Below are positions 32,679 through 44,040 of a DNA stretch of 64,000 nt, piece by piece. This stretch comes from Prillingera fragicola (lineage: Eukaryota > Basidiomycota > Tremellomycetes > Trichosporonales > Trichosporonaceae). The notes under the pieces are model-generated. The model worked only from the letters and a program-made list of their open reading frames with translations. It made no database searches and had not been told where the DNA came from. The position numbers and the translations under genes were made by a program. The stretch lies in NCBI GenBank assembly GCA_002335605.1, contig BEDY01000004.1, positions 1,426,001-1,490,000 of the forward strand, written 5' to 3'. Numbering within the stretch: the stretch's first letter is position 1; every line of letters starts with the position of its first letter.

Positions 32679-35600
32679 TTACTCTTTCTTGGGTGTATTG
32701 GGCGTCATGGCACTGAACTTGGACGAACTGACACTGGCAGTGCGGCTACGGTTGCGCGAAAGACCCTTGCCAACTCCGGGCTGCCAGTCGAGGCGGAGCT
32801 TGACCTGTCCGGTGCCACTGCTGAGCTCAACAAAGACATCGGCCGTGGGAACGGCAGGCTGGATGTGGCGCCAGATGTCGACCTGGGCCTCGCCAATCTC
32901 AGTGTCCTTGCCAAACGAGTGCTTGTCTGATGAGACGTTAGCAAGGGAATCACACGTTGATCTAATACTCACCAAACACAAGAATGTCAAAGGCGCTTGT
33001 GCCAGGGGCAATGTTGAAGTTGAAGCTCTCGTTGAACTCGACCTCGACACCCTTCTGGTGGTCCGTCTTGTAGGCCTTGCTGCCGACCTTGACCTGGACA
33101 TAAGGCTTCATGTCCTTGGCACTGTGCGAACCGTCCTTTGGCGCGAGACTCTTGGCACCGAGCACAGCGACAGTGAGAGTTCCGGGCTCCTGCGAGGGCT
33201 GGCCCTCACCAGTGGGCAGAGCGGTAGAGGCCGGACCGACAGGGATGCCGTCCTGGACGGTGCCGGCGGGGGCAGACACCTGGCCAGCAGCGACGTTCAC
33301 GGGCAAGCCCTGAGTCTGACCACCGGGAACCTGGTATCCAGCCATCGTGGGGGTCTCGTTGGTGCCCATGGCCTGGGGAGGCTCCTGGACGAGGATCTCC
33401 TTGCCAGATTTGTCCTTGCGCTTGAACAGACGACCGGGGGCACTGACTACGGCGCCAACACCGTGGCCGACACCACCAATGACGGCGCCTCCACCCTGTA
33501 TGACACCCTTGCCGACGGCCACGGGCGCGCCAAGGGCAGCGCCACCGACAGCCGTCATAGTGCGACCAGCAGATGAGAAGGTGCTGGTCTTGGCACGCGT
33601 ACGAGCAATTATCTCGGGCGAGAACAGAAGCTTGAGCTGGATGGTGCCATGAGGCTTGCCCTCAAAGACGACGGGGAGGTCAACATCGGTAAGCTGGAAG
33701 GGCTCAAGAGCGGCAAGGTTGACAAGACCCTCGCCAAGTTCGTCTGCTGTACCGACAGTGTTATAGTCGTTAACCTCAAACTTGAACTTGGCGGCGGTAC
33801 GAGAGGGGATCGCGACCTGGAAGGTCTCATTCCACACAGGATTGACAGTCTTCTTCTTGGTTTCCGACTTGAACACCTTCATGTCGTTAAGGCTGAAGGC
33901 GACATTGGGGTCAGACTTGCCACCACGGTCGGCAGCACGCAGGCCCTTGCCACTGACGAGGGTGACACGAAGCTGGCCCTGGTTGTTGACCGACTCGCGA
34001 GGCTCGAGCTGGATAGCGACTGGGTCGTAGCGGGCGCTCATGGTGACGATGCTTCGGTTCGAGCCGTCAGGGCGCGCGAGAACAAAGTCGGCCTTCTTGT
34101 CAAGCGCCCTCTCAAGGAACTCTTTGGTGTCCATCTTGAGCTCTGCAACAATCTCCTCCTTGTCTGTGTCCTCGGAAGCGTTGATACGCAGCCAAGTCTG
34201 ACCAAAGTCGAGCTCACGCACAAAGCCCTCACCGACCTGGTCCCAGACCGCATGGTTGCTGCGAGCGCGCTCCGAGGTGTAAGCGGGCCAGTAAGCCTCG
34301 TCAAAGAGGACCTCGAGGGCACCTTTGCGAGCAAGTTGGCCCGAGATAACCTGGAACACGAGAATACCAGACTCTGTTTGGATGTTAACGGAATGCTGCG
34401 ATACGAATTAGGTGTGCACTTACGCTGAGCGAGAAGTTGGGCAGGGGACATCTCCACACCAGCCTCAGGCTTGGAGGCCTCGGTGGGCTCCTCGCCGTCT
34501 TTGGCGGGGACAGGAGGCGCAGTGGCGCTCTTGGCATCCTTGACAGCCTTGTCGGCAGCCTCGGCCATGGCCGCGGCGGTGGCAGCGGTGGTGGTGCCGT
34601 TGGGCTTGTCGTCGCTGATTTCCTCGACCTTGGCAGAAGCAGCCTTAGCAGCAGCAGCAACCTCGAGGTCGTTCTTCTTGGCCTCAAACGAGATGCCGCC
34701 GCGGAGCGACACGGCAGGCTTGAAGTCAACCTCATAGAGGAGCTGGCCCTTGAACTCGTTGTTCTTCTCCAAGCGGATGCGGTCGGCGCGAACCTGGTGC
34801 CCGGTGGACTGGTAGGGGTACTCAACGTTATCGGGAGCCTCAGCGGCGCAGTCGGCGACCTCAAGGTCAACCTTACCGAGCGAGCGGTCCTTGCCAATGT
34901 TCTCGTAGTCCATGACCTCGAGCACAACGCGCTCCCGAAGGGAATGCACGGGAACGTAAATGATCTCGTCCCAGACGGGGTTAAGGTTGTTGTTCTGAAC
35001 CTCGGTACGCGCCAGGATCTTGTTGCCGTTCATGACACGCAGGTAGGGGTCAGACTTTCCGCCAAGCGACTCAATGTTCTTGAGGTCTTGGGCGTTTTTG
35101 ATCCAGATACGGAGAATACCAATAGGGGGCACATACGAGGCAGCTCCGTCAATAACACCAGCCATGGCGACAGGCTTGAAGTTGGCACTGAGACGCAGCT
35201 TGCCGCCGCCAGACAGAGGGAACCAGTCGTTACCGGCCTCCTTGGCAGCGAGAATGTCGGAAAGCTTGACTGAGAGGCGACCGACCTCCTCGTCAGTGCC
35301 CTTGGTGTCGTTGACCTGGACGGTGATGACGCTGGCGTTCTTGTCGGCGACGATGAACTCGGTGTGCTCTTCCCACGCAGGGGTGGCCGACTTCTTGATA
35401 GTCTTGGAAGTGAATATGGGGGTGCGACCGCCACCAAGGAACACCTTGGCGTTGGCTGCGAGATCGCCACCTTTCTTGGGGAAGTCCTTTGCCTGGTGAA
35501 CCTGAAGACGAACAATACCAGTGGGAATGTCGGGCACAGGCTCAAAGGTGCCGTCCTCCTTCTTGACAGGGGCAATGCTAGGGTAGTAGCTGATGTCGTA

Positions 35601-37903
35601 GCGAAGCTCTCCGCGGTCCTTGCCACCACCGACAATCTTGGCAACAATACCCTCCCTCTCAGCGTCATCGGCAAAGGAGGCAAGCTCCTGTGTAGCGGTG
35701 CCGAGAAGGCTGTCGGGGCGGTGGTCGTTGAAGTCGAAAACGTTGAAGTTCAGAGTATCGGCGAGAGAGCTGATCAGGACAAAGTGCGACTCGTTCCACG
35801 TGGGAGCGTTGGTGCCCATGATCGTCTTGGTGGTGGCGATGGCGGGCTTCCCGCCGAGAGCAAGAGCGACGTAGGGGTCGGGGTCGCCGCCACCCAGCTT
35901 GGTAGCCTTGAGGCCGCGAGCGTCCAGGATGGTAACCTTGACGACACCAGTGGCAGCGTCCAGGGGCTCGCCGGAAAGCATCTGCTCGAGGTCGAGCGTG
36001 AAAACGTTGGGGTCGTACATCATGGGCCCCAGGTTGGCGTGAACCTGGTCCTTGATGAAGGGCTCGAGTCCGGGAATGTTGTTAATGTCAAAGCCCAGAG
36101 TCTCGCCACCAATAGGTTTGAGGACAAAGTCGAAGACGGGCTTCTCAATGAAGCTCATCTCGACGCGCTGAACGTGGGGCATCTTGGACATGAGTTTGAG
36201 CTTGATGCTGACAGAATTAGCAAAGATCGTTCATATACGAGAACTCACCGCATCTTGCCCTGGAAGCTCATGTCCTCCAGGAGGATGGGCATGCCAGTAG
36301 AGATGACACCCTTGCCGAGACGAATGGTGAGCACGATCTTGGGGTTGACCTTGTTGAGGGTCTGACGAGGGGTCAGGTCCTGAATGTCATTGGGAGTGAA
36401 CGACACGGCCCAGTCCATTATGACAACATCATCAGGGCTTCATGGATGTCAGCATCGGATTTCTGTAACCAGGAGCCACTTACGTCTTGGGGAAGGTGCG
36501 GACATAGTCGATGCGAGGCGCCTTAGTGCCGAGAGTAAAAGTAGTAAGACGGATACTGTCGAGGAAACCAGGAGTGTTGGCGACCAGGGCGGCGTCAACA
36601 CTGGCGACAATAGTCTGCGACAGAATGGGCTCGTAGATGAGCCAGAAACGGTCAAGGAAGCCGTTGAGCCAGTCGGCGCTCTCAGTCTCGGTAACAAGAC
36701 GAGTCTTGACCAGCTCGCGCTGAATGTCGTCACGAGCGCGCTGGCGGGTACGTTGAATAGAAAGAGAGTAGGCAGTGGCGCAGAAGGCGAGAATTATGAA
36801 GACCCAGCCCCAACCGAGGCGAATGACAGTTATGAAACGGGTAGCAATCACGGCAAAGACAATCTGGCATACTAGTTAGACACGTCCCCACGTTGGCGAC
36901 AAAACGTCACTTACGATGCCAGCGTTGTGGTACCACTGGCCGTAGTACTGTTCCTTTCTGGCCACTTTGTCAGCCACGAGCTTGCCAGAGGAGCGATGCA
37001 CTTACAGGAAGCTGGAGAGAACTGAGAGTTCCTGAGCAGTCTTGGCGTCGGGGGTACCCTGGCCTTCGATGCCAGCAACTTCCTTCCAGCCCTTGGGCAT
37101 CTATGATGATTAGCATGGACAGCCTGAGCAGTGAGACAATCCCAAACCTACCCAGTACGGGATGCCCGGGAGAACAGTCTTGGGAATAGTACCGGGAATG
37201 TCATCCTGAGACATGATTTAGCTTCGAACAGTGAATAGCGCATGTCTGTGAACGAACCTCTGATTGATCAGGAGCCTGGGCGTCAAGAAGCGAGACAGTG
37301 GGCACAGGAGCAGCGTCCGACGTCGACGTGTCCATCGCCACGGCTGTGCGTTGCGTGAGCTGTGCGCAGAGGGACCGTGTGTGCTGCCTGTGCAGCTGGT
37401 ACAAGGGTACTCACCACGAGCTTGGCTCTCCTCCTTGAGTTTGCCCATGCCGGGCATTGAGCCTAGTGCATGCTTGGCACCGCCAGCGACGGCACCGACA
37501 CCAGAGACAGCCACACCGCCGACGGCACCAACAGTGCCAATGGCAGCACCGCCGACAGCACCGACACCGTGGCCAATGGCACCGACACCTTGAGTGCCAA
37601 CATTGACAACACCCTTGCCGACACCAGTGACGCCCTTGGTAACACCGCGGCCGAGAGCCTTGGGGGCACCGAAGACGCTCTTCATGCCGCTCTTTTTAGC
37701 AGGGACAGCTGCTTTGTCCTCGGGCGCTGCGTTCGGGTTGAAGGCCTGGATGGCGTTAGAGGCTTGGATGGGGTGGATGCTCCTGCAACAGTACTCACAT
37801 AGACCTCGGCTCCTTTGGCGGCATCGTTGGCGACGACGTTGGCCACAGCCTGCCTCTGGCTGCTGTTGAGGCCGTCACCGCTGGGCAATTGCTGCTGAGC
37901 CAT
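32679..37903 (-). CDS. TCB1: Tricalbin (extended synaptotagmin-like) ER-PM tether
   Basis: Large membrane-contact-site protein, about 1500 residues. After MAQQQLPSGDG comes a Gly/Val/Ala-rich repeat stretch (GVGAIGHGVGAVGG-type units, about residues 65-120). A hydrophobic hairpin follows (NAGIVFAVIATRFITVIRLG, WGWVFIILAFCATAYSLSI), which would anchor it in the ER. The SMP lipid-transfer domain includes WLNGFLDRFWLIYEPILS, LGTKAPRIDYVRTFPKT and MSKMPHVQRVEMSFIEKP. At least five C2-like domains follow, starting near VVKVTILDARGLKATKLGG, IVRLQVHQAKDFPKKGG, ILRIWIKNAQDLKNIESLGG, GQLRVTLVSGKGLRAADRGG and TLTVAVLGAKSLAPKDG. Several C2s keep the Asp residues for calcium (GGKSDPYL, GGKSDPNV). Most introns cluster in the 5' kilobase. 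C-ending codons suggest good expression. Confidence 0.92.
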
Positions 37904-39386
37904 GACGCCTACGATCCAACGATTTGGTTGCGGTGGATGGATGCGTTGGAAGGCTCCGAGACTGTTGTCGGTCGTTGAAGGCCGGTGGGAACAATAACAA
38001 CGATGCGACTGCCGGGGACGACGTCACAGGGGAGATATTCGCCGTTCGCACTTCAAAAAGACAAGCGCGTGAGTATGATACCACGAGCCGAAAGACAATC
38101 TTAGAGATGGGATGGATGGAGGAGGAGAAAGGAGAAAGGATTGTCGGCAACGACGTTAATGACCAGTGGTGCGTGACTGGCGTTACTCGATGAGATGTGC
38201 GAGATTAACGACGGTGGGAGCGAGCCGGTCGGTGAGGCCGCCGTCAACTGCAACCAGCTAAACAGCGTCTGCTGCTCTGCGCAGGGTCGCCGCACATGCC
38301 CCGTCGTTGCCGTGCGCCGCCAATGCCCAGGATGACGCCAGGGGTAGTGATCAGAGACCTCCGTGCCCAGGCACCAGACACAAACTAACTCTCTCGTCAG
38401 CTCGTGACCCGCAAAGCAAAGCAGGCCCGAAACCTCCAGGGCTGGTGGGTCCAACAGCCTAAGGCTGCGCAAGGCTGCGGACCAAGTCGAGCATGCCAAC
38501 TCTGCCACGGGCAAGAGGGCATCCGACAATGGGATCGGTATGCGAGCAGAGCGTCAACTTTATCTCCTGATCTCCTGACCCTTGAGGCCCTGACCTCCGT
38601 GACCTAAAGACTCGTCATTGCGCGCGATTGCCTCTGCAGCAATTAGTTACTGCGCTTAGCGCACAGCAGCGTGCATACCTTGTGACCTGCAGGAACTTCA
38701 TAGGGCTGTAGTTTCACTTGGTATCAGGTACTGTGGACCCTAAGGCAATACGGCCTTGACTTGTTCATACCTTTATAGGACAATATTGTATCCGAAACTG
38801 TCTAATATGTCTAAACAAAGTCGATCAGTGACATTTTACAGTTTAGCTCAAGGAATCTGGAGAATATTACGTGTATTAATTGAACTTGGTGCGACGCATT
38901 ATCAGGTGCGAGACTTTGCCGACGTATTTCCTGCTGTATTTCAACGCTGCAATTCAACTTTCTTTCATGTACCCCAACCACCTCTTCATGCCAAGATCAC
39001 CACTTTCTCAACGCCACACCAATGGATTCTGACCCCCATGCTTCAAGGACAGCCCACATCGGCTCACTTACAGGCGCGCCTTGCAGCCGCCGTTCCACAC
39101 TCTTCCTCATTCTCCCCTCTCATCCTCCTTCCTACCAATCATTCCGTCCCACAAAAAGCCCTCTTTATTCACGATCAACGCCTAATTCCACTGGCGTTTG
39201 GACGGGGAAAGGGGGGCAAGATTATAATCTAGTCTGCCCAGGCGCGACGCGGGCTTTAGTCGGCCTTCGCGTGACCACTTGTGATAGCTTTGGAGTGTTT
39301 CCTCCAGAGTCATCCGCGGGTGGGCTAGGACATTTCAACCTGTACATTTTTATCTTCTGCATCAAATATGAAACTGTACAATTCAA
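37904..39386. other. Intergenic with AT-rich island
   Basis: About 1.5 kb, tricalbin promoter on the left and inositol monophosphatase 3' flank on the right. The part at about 38700-38960 is clearly AT-richer than the rest of the window. A frame at 38807-39232 (+, 141 codons from ATG) is open across it, but it shows no domain and no intron pattern, and I do not call it a gene. Confidence 0.4.
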
Positions 39387-40766
39387 CTATGGGTCCCACT
39401 CGGTGACGGTGTCGTAAAACTCGCGAGCAATGTGCGCCTGGCAACCGCGAGTGGTGTCGCCCTGACTGTCAGCCTGCGGTGTTGGATGAGTTGCCTACCG
39501 AACCAGCCTGAATGTTGCGAACAAACAAGTACTTGCGCGACGCTGCACCAGTTAGGGTCTATTGTGCGTGGAAACTCACCCATGATCTGGGCCGTGGGCT
39601 CGCCGGTAAAGTCCTTCTCGTCGAGCTTGCTGGCATAGCTCGCGCCACCTGCTTCGGCCAGAACGCACATGCCGGCCTGCTGGTCAGCTTGTACACTGTG
39701 TTGTAGTGCAGAACTCACGCAGACATCCCACGGCCAGCAGCCAATCTCCCAGTACCTAAGGTCTATCAGATCATTCCATACACGCGCCACATCACTCACA
39801 CATCCAGTGAACCGGCAGCGACGAGGCAGGTGTTAATAGCAGCACTGCCGACACTGCGAAGAGAGTGGACCATCTTGCCGCCATCCTTCTTATCAGCAGC
39901 AAGCTTGGTGAACGAGCTGATCTTGGCGGGCAGAGCCGGTGCAGTACGCGACGATCCATACTCGACAGCGATGCTGGGAGTTAGCTTTGGCCACGAACCA
40001 TCACATACAGTGCCTCTCCAAGAGAGCTCAGAGGTGCAGGCTTGCCCGTTAAGGGAAGACGCTGCTTCTCGTTGAGGAAGGCACCCTTGCCCTTGGCAGC
40101 AGAGTACTGCGGTCGTCAGTCAAATGCGTCAACAGTGCGCTCACAAGCTGGTCCAGGAAGGGGTTGTACACCACACCGATGACCGGGGTACCACCAACGG
40201 CCAGGCCTATGGAGGTTGCAACCATGGGGAAGCCGTGGATCTACGATCAGCTAGGCATGAAACTAATGGCCTCACAAAGTTGGTCGTGCCGTCAATGGGG
40301 CTAGCTGTATCAGTATAGCGTTCACGGACAAGATCTTACTCGACTGTGACGGTCAGTGCGCTCCTCGTTGATTATTCACCAATCCAAGTCGGGTCATCGG
40401 TGATGGCTTGGCCGTCGTATGTCTCCTCTCCAATGCTGTTGACGTCAGAACCAAACAATAACATGTCGACGGACAACTTGTGCTCGGGGTATGTCTCCTT
40501 GATCCTCTTGATCAGAAAGTCTTCAACATCCTTGTCCACCTGGGTTACAAGCTACCTGTCAGCAACCACCATGGCTAAGTGCATACGTCGACAGAGTTGG
40601 CCTTCTGATCCTCTCCAGACCCCTCAGCGAAGCGTTTGGCCTGTCCGTCACGGATCTTTTGGCCTGCCTGGAAGCGTCAGAGCTGCAACACGGCTCCAAG
40701 CCTAACCTCGCGGGCAATGGAGATGGCAAAGCTGAGGATAGCGTCGAGGTCGAGGTTGGCTGCCAT
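39387..40766 (-). CDS. Inositol monophosphatase family phosphatase
   Basis: Magnesium-dependent, lithium-sensitive-type sugar phosphatase; the likely substrate is inositol-1-phosphate, the last step of inositol synthesis. The start at 40766 (MAANLDLDAILSFAISIARE) was chosen; an in-frame ATG lies eight codons upstream. The many-exon protein shows the metal-site motifs IGEETYDG, WIVDPIDGTTNF (only after splicing a 4-nt microexon at 40340-40343), HGFPMVATSIGLAVGG, VGSAAINTCLVAAGSLDVYW, EIGCWPWDVCAGMCVLAEAG and the end KYLFVRNI. The length of about 300-310 residues is usual. The join before IGEET is ambiguous: an intron with donor GTTGTC, or read-through of 42 bases in frame. It is divergent from the eS4 gene. 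Confidence 0.9.
40340..40343 (-). other. 4-nt microexon of inositol monophosphatase
   Basis: On the minus strand, TCGA is flanked by CACAG before and GTAAGA after. ATT G + TC GA + C CCC ATT GAC reads I-V-D-P-I-D, the conserved metal-binding motif of the family. The next acceptor is the CTAG just before CCCCATTGAC. Without the microexon the motif and the frame are lost. Confidence 0.75.
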
Positions 40767-41051
40767 AGTGTTGGTGACTGTGTGAAGCATGGAGAGCGGT
40801 CCGGTCTCGTAGTCCGGTCCGGACGCAGTGACAGACGAGCGAACGTGCCTCTTTGATGACGTGTACGGACATTGCAAAGTCTCCGCAGAATGCAAAAGTC
40901 GAAACTGTCGGCGATATGGCCAAACCGATGGAAAAGCGGAAGCAAAGTCGACGTCGCCACACTCGAGGTACGGAGCGTGTGCTTGCTCGCTGGGCGGCTC
41001 ACCTAGCTTGATCAATCCTGTCGAGCTACTCTTCATCCAGCAACATTAAAA

Positions 41052-41786
41052 ATGGTGAGTCCAAGACCTCTACCAGCGACACCGGCAACGGCAACGATGG
41101 CATCGCCCGCTTCAATCGAAGGAGCGACGTTGGGCGCGCGCGGTCGTGGACCGGCGGGGCATGAAGGGAACTCGGAAGAGGAAGCGCCAGGCGCAGGAAT
41201 TGGGATCCCTTGAGAGCATTGCAAGCGCGGCTTGGATGCGTCCAATGGGTAGCTCTTTCTGGCGCGCTGGAGGCGTGCCCTGCTCGTCGTCGTGATCGCT
41301 GGATAGACTGGGTTACACAAATTTGTGGAAGCTAACAATTTCTAGGGTCGCGGTCCTAAGAAGCACCTCAAGCGCCTTGCAGCTCCCTCGTCATGGATGC
41401 TCGACAAGCTCGGCGGCACCTACGCTCCCCGCCCCTCGCCCGGCCCTCACAAGCTCCGCGAGTCGCTTCCCCTTACCGTCTTCCTGCGTAACCGTCTTAA
41501 GTACGCTCTTACCGGCAAGGAGGTTACCGCCATCCTCAAGCAGCGTCTCATCCAGGTCGACGGCAAGGTCCGCACTGACGAGACCTTCCCCGCTGGCTTC
41601 ATGGACGTTGTCTCGATCGAGCGTTCGGGCGAGCACTTCCGTCTCCTTTACGACGTTAAGGGCCGTTTCACCATCCACCGCATCACCCCCGAGGAGGCTT
41701 CGTTCAAGCTCCTCAAGGTCCGTCGCCAGCAGCTCGGTGCCAAGGGTGTTCCTTACATTGTCACCCACGACGGCCGCACTCTCCGT

Positions 41787-41818
<32 letters not shown>

Positions 41819-42184
41819 CGTCAAGTACGACTTTGTCCAGAACAAGATCGTCGACCACGTCAAGTTCGAGCCCGGAAACGTTGTCATGATCACTGGCGGC
41901 CGTAACATGGGTCGTTCGGGTGTCATTGTCCACAAGGACCGTCACCTCGGCGGCTTCGACATCGTCCACGTCCGTGACGTCCTCGACCGCACCTTCTCCA
42001 CCCGCATCGGCAACGTCTTCGTCATCGGCGAGGGTGCCAAGCCCATTGTCTCGCTCCCCAAGGGCAAGGGGTGAGTTTGCTCTTTAACATTCTTGAACTA
42101 TTACTAACGTTTCTTCTCAGCGTCAAGCTGTCCATCAGTGAGGAGCGTGACCAGCGTCGTCGCGCCAAGGCTTCGGAGGCCTAA
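41052..42184 (+). CDS. RPS4: 40S ribosomal protein eS4
   Basis: Small-subunit ribosomal protein, 263 residues after removing two introns, the normal family length. Exon 1 is only the ATG (41052-41054); a 291-nt intron (41055-41345) follows, much longer than the usual 35-60 nt here. Exon 2 starts [20 protein letters not shown] and contains the S4-like RNA-binding and KOW regions ([40 protein letters not shown]). A 50-nt intron (42071-42120) precedes the last exon, [20 protein letters not shown]. Strong C-ending codon bias is seen, as expected for a ribosomal gene. Promoter space to the divergent phosphatase is about 285 bases. Confidence 0.96.
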
Positions 42185-42766
42185 GTGTCTCTTGTACAAC
42201 AGGGGATGCATTTCTCGTCGCTCCAGCCCCAGGAGTTGATCCGGACTATTTGCTTAGCAATGGTGTCTGTGTATCTGAAGGACAGATGTCCTGAGCTTCC
42301 TCCGCTCGCCACTGGCCTCTGGCTGTGGAATTGTATTGATGTGGTGCTGCAGATTGATGAAGAACCCTTCGTACTAACATGTGGCCAGGTTCAAGACCGA
42401 TTTGCTAACGCGTGACCTGAAAGTGTCGCATTAAAGGCCAGATGGCACCACCTCTACCGTCTCTGGGGCCCGTAGGTAGACGTAGCGGCGTCCATCGTGC
42501 TGCGCGGCTTCGGTGTAAGCGTCGGTTTCGCTTGTACTATGAATGCAGAGTGTGAAAAGCAGCCAGCGCACAATAATTTGATTCCGCTTGTTTAACCCCG
42601 TCAATTTGGTGTCAAATTGCCTCCGCAGAGCCGTGCCTGAGCTTGTATGACGCGCAGTGATCTTGAGCATCGGCCGAACGAGGCATGTTCTGACAGACAT
42701 CGTCGACCTCCACTCGCACGAGTGCTCTAGCTTTCTTGCATATCATCATCAACACGTCTTGCAGCA
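42185..42766. other. Intergenic eS4 to CCDC124-like gene
   Basis: About 580 bases: the 3' flank of eS4 and the promoter and leader of the next gene, same strand. Nothing else recognised. Confidence 0.4.
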
Positions 42767-43713
42767 ATGCCTCCTAACAAGGGCGGAAACTCGAAGAAAG
42801 AGGCGGGTCGCGCCCGCAAGGCCGACAACGAGGTGCGCTATTGCCGAATTAATTCTGCGCGAGGCATGTCACTAATCCCACAAGGCCAAGAAGCAGGACG
42901 CCGTCAACAAGGTCAAGGAGCAGAAGGAGGCCGAGACCTGGAAGGCAGGAGGTGGGTTGCTGGTACTTGTAGATATATTGACGCCTTAGCCAAGGGTACC
43001 AGCAAGGCCGAGCAGGAGGCGGCAAAGAAGGCAGAGATTGCGGCCAAGAAGGCGGAGCGTGATGCACAGCTGGCTGCCGAGGAGGCATCACTGCCGAGTA
43101 AGCCCAAGGCCGCGCCCAAGGCCAAGGAGAAGAAGAAGGATGCTGGTTCTGCTTTCAAGACCAACGCCGGTGTCGCAGCGTTCCGCACCGACGACCCCTT
43201 GGGTCTGCGTCGCGGCGGCGACCAGGTCGTGCCCGAGTTTTCAGCTGTCGGAATCGACGACGCTCTGGAAGCGCTGGAGATTGCCAATGCCAAGACGGAC
43301 GACAACACCATGGGTGCCAAGGTGAGTTCCAGTGTGGTGGACATTGCTGACTTCAGGCGGGGCTCATTGAAAAGCACCCCGAGAGGCGCTTCAAGGCGGC
43401 GTTCGAGGCATACTTGGAGCGCGAGTTGCCAAAGCTCAAGGACGACGTACGTATTGCGGATGTGTTAGTAGATCGTGCTGACAGATCTTTTGCCTCGCAC
43501 CGTCTCCATACGCTTTGCCGTTGCAACATACAGCACCCCGGACTGCGTCAGAACCAGATGCGTGATATCATCTACAAGCAGTTCCAAAAGGCTCCCGAGA
43601 ACCCCTTCAACCAGGTGTCGGTTGCGTACAACGCCTCCAAGGAGGAGCGAGTCAGTGCGCTTCGCCAGACTATGAAGGACCGCGAGGACAAGTACCGCGT
43701 CGGCAACGAGTAG
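42767..43713 (+). CDS. CCDC124/Lso2-like ribosome-associated protein
   Basis: Lys/Ala-rich coiled-coil protein of about 240 residues, five exons. It begins MPPNKGGNSKKEAGRARKAD, continues as a long basic helix (KKQDAVNKVKEQKEAETWKA; KAEQEAAKKAEIAAKKAE), then a linker and the family-defining C-terminal block with IDDALEALEIA, KHPERRFKAAFEAYLERELP, KLK, HPGLRQNQMRDIIYKQFQKA and PENPFNQ. This block matches CCDC124, whose yeast relatives Lso1/Lso2 bind idle 80S ribosomes and aid restart of translation after starvation. The first intron starts right after NE with a GTGCGC donor. Neighbouring eS4 is also ribosomal, but no link is implied. Confidence 0.85.
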
Positions 43714-44040
43714 GCTCGGGTCTGCTCATCGAGGTGACCGTTTGTTCGGCCAAGGTCGCCTCTCGCTGCGTTGGTCTGTCCACGCTGTTGATCTATAGAG
43801 CCGCTTGATACAGATGCAGAGATGTGTCTTGCATGTGGCCTACAATGACTACTGTTCACCGGGCACGGGTTTAAGAAAGCCCTGTCAAGTACGGCCTGCC
43901 GACGGGGTGTGCTGGCGGAGGATTGATTGCTCTCCAAACGTTAAATCACAATGTGTGATGCGCAACTGAAATCGTCTCCAACACATCGTACATGCGCCAT
44001 CAACGTTGACAATGAAAATGAAATGCTATTGATGTTTAAG
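43714..44040. other. Convergent 3' flanks
   Basis: A 327-base gap between two stop codons; only 3' untranslated sequence expected, nothing recognised. Confidence 0.45.

Noticed and set aside
41055..41345. Box C/D snoRNA in the eS4 intron
   Set aside because: No convincing RTGATGA and CTGA pair with flanking complementarity could be seen by eye. The possibility is left open only as a test.
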